Of a DNA stretch of 9,799 bases, positions 5,426 to 9,799 are shown piece by piece. The DNA is taken from NCBI GenBank assembly GCA_902772755.1, contig CACYCD010000017.1, positions 1 to 9,799 of the forward strand, in the 5' to 3' direction. Each line of letters starts with the position of its first letter. Position 1 is the stretch's first letter. This stretch comes from an uncultured Ruminococcus sp. GTDB lineage: Bacteria; Bacillota; Clostridia; Oscillospirales; Acutalibacteraceae. Both the position numbers and the translations under genes were made by a program. Below the pieces are notes generated by a model, which was given only the letters and a program-made list of their open reading frames with translations, was not told the origin of the DNA and ran no database searches.

Positions 5426-8400
5426 ATGAAAGTATTCAAACGATCACTGTCGCTGATGCTTGCGGTCTGTATGCTGGCAGGTGCGGTATTTGCCACACCC
5501 GTGACAGCCTCGGCAGAAACAGCCAAGCCTGAGTCAGAGCATACCGAAAGCACTGATAGGAATATCCGCTTCAAGTCACAAAATGATTTTGGCGGTCTTG
5601 TTTCGGGAGCTTTGCAGGGGGAGCAGGCAAAGCAGAATGATCAAAGCAAAGATGACATTCTCAACTCCGTGACAGATGTCACGGTAGAGGGCAGTACCGC
5701 CACTGTCAAATTCAACAACGACAGGGAGTGCAGTATAGTTGTTGCCGTCTTTGATGAAGAGGGCAAAAAACTGCTTGCATCCGGCATCAAAAGCATAACC
5801 AAAAAGAACGCAGAGGAAGCACAGGTCACAATCGCCACGGACGAGATGCCCCCGTACTTTATTGTGCGGTCTTATTTGCTGGACAAAAACAACCGTCCGC
5901 TGTGCAAATCCTTTGAAAGCAACCACTACACCCAAAAATTTCAGGAGTTCATAAGCAAGACAACAGAGGACTTTAAGGGTGAAGAGGTCTACAATCTGGA
6001 CGAGTCCGACAGCAACAATTTCGCCGTGTTTGACAGCTCCGCCGTCAAGATCAATATGGGAGAAAAAAACAAGCTCAAAGCCTATGATGAATCAACCAAT
6101 ACATACACCTTTGAAAACATTGACGACAAGCTGAGCTCCCTTAAACAGGGTGATGTATTCTACTGCAAAAATGCAGACGACTACCTCATAATCAAAGTAA
6201 AATCAATAACGATCAACGGCACGACAGCTGTCATAACCAAGGACGAGGATATCGAGCTGAAGGATGCGTTTGATTATGTGAAGATAGATACCATCGACCG
6301 CTGCGGTGAAGCAAAGATAGATATGTCCAAGGCAGACGAGGGAATTACATTTGACGGTATAAAATCATCAGCCGAAGAAGAAACAAATGATACTCCTGCA
6401 CCCTCGGGCAGAAACAGGGATATAAACGCTTCCGGCAAGGAAACAGAAAAACTTACCGGTAATAAGTGGTCGTTTTCTATTTCAAGAGATTTTAAATCCG
6501 CTGATGACAGCGATAAAAAGATCAAAGTAGAGGGCAAGGTCACTTATCAGGAAGAAACATGGATCAAGATGTACCTTGACAGCACGGATATTGAGGTGAC
6601 CTATCAATTCCTTGATAATCTTGAAGCAAGCATTGGATTTTCGGGTGAGCTTCCCCTGAGAAAGTGTGAGCTGGCTGATGTAGAAATACCGACAGGCATT
6701 TCCTGTCTGACACTGGAAATGAGTCTGAGCTTTGTTTTAAAAGCTGAGGGTTCGATTTCCTTTAATGCGACCAGAACATCAAGAACAGGCTTTACTGCCA
6801 AAACTTGGGGAGATAAAGTCAAAAATTTGTCTAAACCCGCAGATTTAAAATTCACCATGGAAGCCGAGTTCAAAGTATTTCTCGGCTTTGAACTGGAGGT
6901 CGGTATAAAAGCCTTTGAAGTGGTAAAGCTGGGTGTGGATATGTCATTCGGCTTAGAGTTAAGTGCATCAAATAACCTGATCGAAACCTCAAATGCAGAA
7001 CAGCACTGTTGCGGATACTGTCTTAAGGGAGAGGTCAAATTAAAGTTTGAAGTGACCTTTAAGCTGAAAGCAGATGTAAGGTACTTTGAGCTTGGCCCCG
7101 AAATAAAGCTTATAGATTCGGATGATAATGATCCGTTAGCGGAATTTTATTATTCAAACGAGCTGGGTTTAGGCGAGGGTTCCTGTCCCAACTATAAATA
7201 CAAAACAAAATTATATGTAGTCGATCCAAACGGCGAAGCTTTGTACTCTGCAACGGTAAACGAAAAAAAGGTTGACGGCAGGGGAACGATCGAGATGTTT
7301 CTGCAAAACGGCGAGAATAAAGTCAAGGCTTCGGCATACGGTTATAAGGACGAGGTGTTCACTCTGGATATAACCGAACCCGGATTTGCCGTTCTTATGC
7401 TCTACCCCGAAGGAGACCTCAAGCCGATATATCCGTATGATGAAAGCAAGGACACTCCGACCTGTACGGGACAATGCGGAGATGATGTGTACTATGCCCT
7501 CTACCCAAGCGGTGAGCTTGCAATAGGCGGTAAGGGTGCAATGTATGACTATGAATGGAAGTATAAAGTAGCCCCATGGTATCCTTTCAAAGAACAAATT
7601 AAATCATTAACGATTCTCCCGGGTGTTACCCGTGTAGGTAATTTCTCTTTTTACGAATGTGAAAATCTAAACTCCGTCGATATGTCGGGCGCTGTAAAAG
7701 CCATAGGGCGTGATGCCTTCAACCACTGTGATGGGCTGACCTCTATAAAACTACCCGACGGTGTTGTCGAGCTGGAAGACTATGCCTTTAGCAGCTGTGA
7801 AAAATTGAGAAAAGTCACCCTGCCTGACAGCCTGACGACCATAGCTGACTGTGCGTTTGGATGGTGTCCGTCCCTGTCCTCCATAAATATGCCGGACAGC
7901 ATTACCAATCTCGGTGAAGGTGTGTTTGTATACTGTAAACGACTTAAAGAGATAAATATCCCTCGTTATATAAGAGATATCCCCTCCGGTTTATACAGTG
8001 ACTGCACGGGTCTAACCGAGGTCACGATTCCCCCGACCGTTTGGAATATCGGAAACAGTGCATTCAGTGGCTGTAGCAATATCACACAGATTAACTTTGC
8101 GGGTGCCATTGGTTCTATCGGGGAATATGCCTTTTCAGGGTGCAGTAAGCTCACTTCGATCACGATTCCCGAAAACGTGACCGAAATCAGCAACTATATG
8201 TTCAGTGGTTGCAAAAGACTTGCAAAAGTCAAGCTGTCCTATCAAACCACCTCTATCGGTGAAGAAGCCTTCTGCGATTGTCGAAGCCTGAAGGAGATAA
8301 TAATCCCCTCAACGGTAACAAGCATTGGCAATAGTGCATTTGGTTACTGTGAGTCATTAAATAAGGTGGATATCGTCGATATATCAAAATGGTGTGAAAT

Positions 8401-9799
8401 AGATTTTGGCGATGGAAGTGCAAATCCTTTAGACTGTGCGAATAATCTATACGTCAGAGGCAACAAAGTAACAGAAGTCACTTTCCCCGAAGGCACACGT
8501 GCAATTAAAAATTGGGTGTTCTGTGGCTTGAAGGATCTCTGCTCTGTCACTATTCCCGACAGTGTTACAGAGATAGGCGACGGTGCATTTGCCGGCTGTG
8601 CCGCTTTAGGCTCTGTCACCATACCCAAAAACGTAACAAAAATAGGCGACAGTGCTTTTTCCGGCTGCACAAAGATAATGTCAATAGATATTCCCGAATC
8701 CGTGACAGAGATAGGTGGCGGTGCATTTGCCGAATGTACAAATCTGTTGTCGGTCAATATCCCCGAAAAGGTTACAGCTATATGCGGAAGTACGTTTTAC
8801 AACTGCAGCAGTCTTCTCTCCGTAAAGATCTCAGGAGAAATAACCTATATCGGCATTTCGGCATTTCAGGGCTGCACCAACTTGACAAGGATAACCCTGC
8901 CCGAAAGCCTGACTGAAATAGGCTACTATGCGTTTATGGACTGTTCATCGCTGAAATCGATCGTTATTCCCGATGGGGTAGCAGAGCTGGGTCAAGGGAT
9001 TTTCATTAACTGCACAAGCCTGAGCGAGGTCACTATATCCACGGGCTTGAAAACCGTATACTATGAAGCGTTTGCGTACTGCGACAAAATCAAGGATGTT
9101 TATTTCAAGGGTTCTGAGGAACAATGGAACACATCAAGTGAAACTTATTACAGCCCCGAATTAAAAAATGCAGATATCCACTTCATTCCCGAGGATATCG
9201 TCCCGAGCGGTGGCAGACAGCGGACGATACTGCCCTGCGGAGAAGCCGAACCCGTTGAAGCAAGTGCTGAAAAAACGGTTACAAAAACTCACCTTGTACC
9301 AAACAGTGAGTGTCTGATGCTTGTGTTGAAGGGTCAGCAGGACGAGGCGGTACTCAGTGAAGAAAACCTGCTCTACATAGACCAGAAGCAGGCGGACGAA
9401 AACGGAACAGCGGAATTTACCTACACCGATTATTTCGGAGAAACCGAAAATACAGTATTTATCTTTGGGTACTGCGGTCACGCTTCGACGGAATGGGAAA
9501 CTGTACTGACCCCGACCGAAGATGAAGAAGGACTGGAAACGCTCATCTGTATGTACTGTGGACAAGAGCTTGAAGAACGCACAGTCGACAAGCTTCCCGA
9601 ATCCACCGAATACGACCCGTTTGACCCAACCGCAACAGAATACACCGACCCCACCGAAACAGAAACCGAGGATATCGCAAATACAGAATCCACCGAACCG
9701 ACCGTGACTGAATCCTCGGAAACAGAACCTACAGAACCGACCGTGACTGAGCCATCGGTGACAGCTCCCACAGAACCGACTGTTACGGAGCCATCGGAA
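5426..9799 (+). CDS. giant secreted surface protein with BspA-type leucine-rich repeats, 3' end beyond the window
   Basis: One frame stays open for 1458 codons to the last base, with no stop. Residues 1-30 are a signal peptide ending in TASA before Glu31. Residues about 80-175 form an Ig/FN3-like module with MPPYF..R..LLD....PLC..FES..YT...QEF. Residues about 180-290 form a second module (GDVFYC, LIIKVKSI, FDYVKID). Residues about 345-515 are long alternating amphipathic beta strands, followed by a Cys cluster (C528, C529, C532). Residues about 594-660 resemble a carboxypeptidase-regulatory or PEGA beta-sandwich. CGDDVYYALYPSGELAIGGKGAM (684-706, split here only by naming) is a typical cap of BspA arrays. 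The LRR array spans 725-1255, then a beta domain with LLYIDQ and ADENGTAEF, a Cys/His cluster (1350-1378) and a Thr/Glu/Pro tail from 1391. It likely acts as an adhesin or binding protein on the cell surface. An anchor such as LPXTG or a dockerin would lie past the window. It is divergent from the FN3 operon. Confidence 0.92.
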   Translation, partial: MKVFKRSLSLMLAVCMLAGAVFATPVTASAETAKPESEHTESTDRNIRFKSQNDFGGLVSGALQGEQAKQNDQSKDDILNSVTDVTVEGSTATVKFNNDRECSIVVAVFDEEGKKLLASGIKSITKKNAEEAQVTIATDEMPPYFIVRSYLLDKNNRPLCKSFESNHYTQKFQEFISKTTEDFKGEEVYNLDESDSNNFAVFDSSAVKINMGEKNKLKAYDESTNTYTFENIDDKLSSLKQGDVFYCKNADDYLIIKVKSITINGTTAVITKDEDIELKDAFDYVKIDTIDRCGEAKIDMSKADEGITFDGIKSSAEEETNDTPAPSGRNRDINASGKETEKLTGNKWSFSISRDFKSADDSDKKIKVEGKVTYQEETWIKMYLDSTDIEVTYQFLDNLEASIGFSGELPLRKCELADVEIPTGISCLTLEMSLSFVLKAEGSISFNATRTSRTGFTAKTWGDKVKNLSKPADLKFTMEAEFKVFLGFELEVGIKAFEVVKLGVDMSFGLELSASNNLIETSNAEQHCCGYCLKGEVKLKFEVTFKLKADVRYFELGPEIKLIDSDDNDPLAEFYYSNELGLGEGSCPNYKYKTKLYVVDPNGEALYSATVNEKKVDGRGTIEMFLQNGENKVKASAYGYKDEVFTLDITEPGFAVLMLYPEGDLKPIYPYDESKDTPTCTGQCGDDVYYALYPSGELAIGGKGAMYDYEWKYKVAPWYPFKEQIKSLTILPGVTRVGNFSFYECENLNSVDMSGAVKAIGRDAFNHCDGLTSIKLPDGVVELEDYAFSSCEKLRKVTLPDSLTTIADCAFGWCPSLSSINMPDSITNLGEGVFVYCKRLKEINIPRYIRDIPSGLYSDCTGLTEVTIPPTVWNIGNSAFSGCSNITQINFAGAIGSIGEYAFSGCSKLTSITIPENVTEISNYMFSGCKRLAKVKLSYQTTSIGEEAFCDCRSLKEIIIPSTVTSIGNSAFGYCESLNKVDIVDISKWCEIDFGDGSANPLDCANNLYVRGNKVTEVTFPEGTRAIKNWVFCGLKDLCSVTIPDSVTEIGDGAFAGCAALGSVTIPKNVTKIGDSAFSGCTKIMSIDIPESVTEIGGGAFAECTNLLSVNIPEKVTAICGSTFYNCSSLLSVKISGEITYIGISAFQGCTNLTRITLPESLTEIGYYAFMDCSSLKSIVIPDGVAELGQGIFINCTSLSEVTISTGLKTVYYEAFAYCDKIKDVYFKGSEEQWNTSSETYYSPELKNADIHFIPEDIVPSGGRQRTILPCGEAEPVEASAEKTVTKTHLVPNSECLMLVLKGQQDEAVLSEENLLYIDQKQADENGTAEFTYTDYFGETENTVFIFGYCGHASTEWETVLTPTEDEEGLETLICMYCGQELEERTVDKLPESTEYDPFDPTATEYTDPTETETEDIANTESTEPTVTESSETEPTEPTVTEPSVTAPTEPTVTEPSE
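7598..9190 (+). repeat. BspA-type (LRR_5) leucine-rich repeat array, about 22 units
   Basis: Residues 725-1255 break into 20 regular 23-residue units of the form L.SV.IP.SVT.IG..AF.GC.., plus one longer unit and a C-terminal cap. The regular units keep exact 23-residue spacing (725-977 and 1015-1221). Unit 12 (978-1014) is 37 residues and carries the SKWCEIDFGDGSANPL...NNLYV insertion known from other BspA-like proteins. Unit 22 (1222-1255) is the usual YFKGSEEQWN cap. Such arrays (BspA, Treponema and Trichomonas LRRs) form curved solenoids used for binding to matrix proteins, host cells or other bacteria. The repeat is clear in protein but diverged in DNA. Confidence 0.93.
9470..9571 (+). 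other. small Cys/His cluster domain (CGH...CMYCG) in the LRR protein
   Basis: Residues 1349-1383 hold C1350-G-H1352 and C1375-M-Y-C1378-G, with a Trp (STEW) after the first pair. This resembles the short C.H....W...C..CG modules of clostridial surface proteins and could bind zinc or form a disulfide knot. It sits between the post-LRR beta domain and the Thr/Glu/Pro tail. Confidence 0.5.
9692..9799 (+). repeat. 39-bp (13-residue) tandem repeat in the Thr/Glu/Pro-rich tail
   Basis: Three copies begin at 9692, 9731 and 9770, the third cut by the window edge. Each encodes TEPTVTE followed by SSETEP, PSVTAP or PSE. The whole tail from residue 1391 is rich in Thr, Glu, Pro and Ser, as expected of an extended linker that spans the cell wall or separates a binding domain from its anchor. 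Confidence 0.85.

Noticed and set aside
5576..7597. Several minus-strand frames of 65-144 codons
   Set aside because: All are antisense to the continuous 1458-codon plus-strand gene and show no domain, signal peptide or ribosome binding site of their own.
8344..8916. Minus-strand 137-codon and plus-strand 134-codon frames in the LRR region
   Set aside because: Their repetitive protein sequences are the LRR codons read in the wrong frame or strand.
9478..9771. Minus-strand frame encoding a Ser/Val/Gly-rich repeat protein
   Set aside because: It is the reverse complement of the Thr/Glu/Pro linker repeat of the real gene.

Overview
The window looks like part of a chromosome of a gut-type member of the Clostridia, most like Ruminococcus and its relatives (Bacillota, Oscillospiraceae). 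This rests on moderate-to-low GC content judged by eye, strong GGAGG-type ribosome binding sites, Gram-positive signal peptides and a lipobox, BspA-type leucine-rich repeats, and a Thr/Glu/Pro-rich linker of the kind found in Ruminococcus surface and cellulosomal proteins. The genus is an inference.

Layout. At the left edge (1-252, minus strand) lies the N-terminal 83 codons of what looks like an insertion-sequence transposase, ending in TAG exactly at the window edge. After a short non-coding gap come two minus-strand genes in a likely operon, transcribed right to left. The first is a 1131-residue secreted protein (1758-5153) with a propeller-like N-terminal half and seven fibronectin type III-like domains. 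The second is a 416-residue lipoprotein esterase (444-1694) with a GGSLG serine-nucleophile motif. The 63-base gap between them holds a perfect 12-bp hairpin. A 272-base intergenic region (5154-5425) carries two divergent sigma-A-type promoters, each with a 17-base spacer, and several small repeats that could be operators. To its right, on the plus strand, one reading frame runs from 5426 to the last base without a stop: at least 1458 codons of a modular secreted protein with a BspA-type leucine-rich repeat array of about 22 units, followed by a short Cys/His cluster and a Thr/Glu/Pro-rich tail. This is the largest gene in the window. It has no stop in the window, so a caller that requires one will miss it.

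Taken together, the three complete or near-complete genes encode exported proteins: a lipid-anchored hydrolase, a long FN3 protein and a long LRR protein. They share one divergent control region. The simplest reading is a cell-surface module for contact with polysaccharide, mucin, host or other microbes. The substrate and partners cannot be told from the sequence. I see no tRNA, rRNA, CRISPR array or recognised riboswitch.
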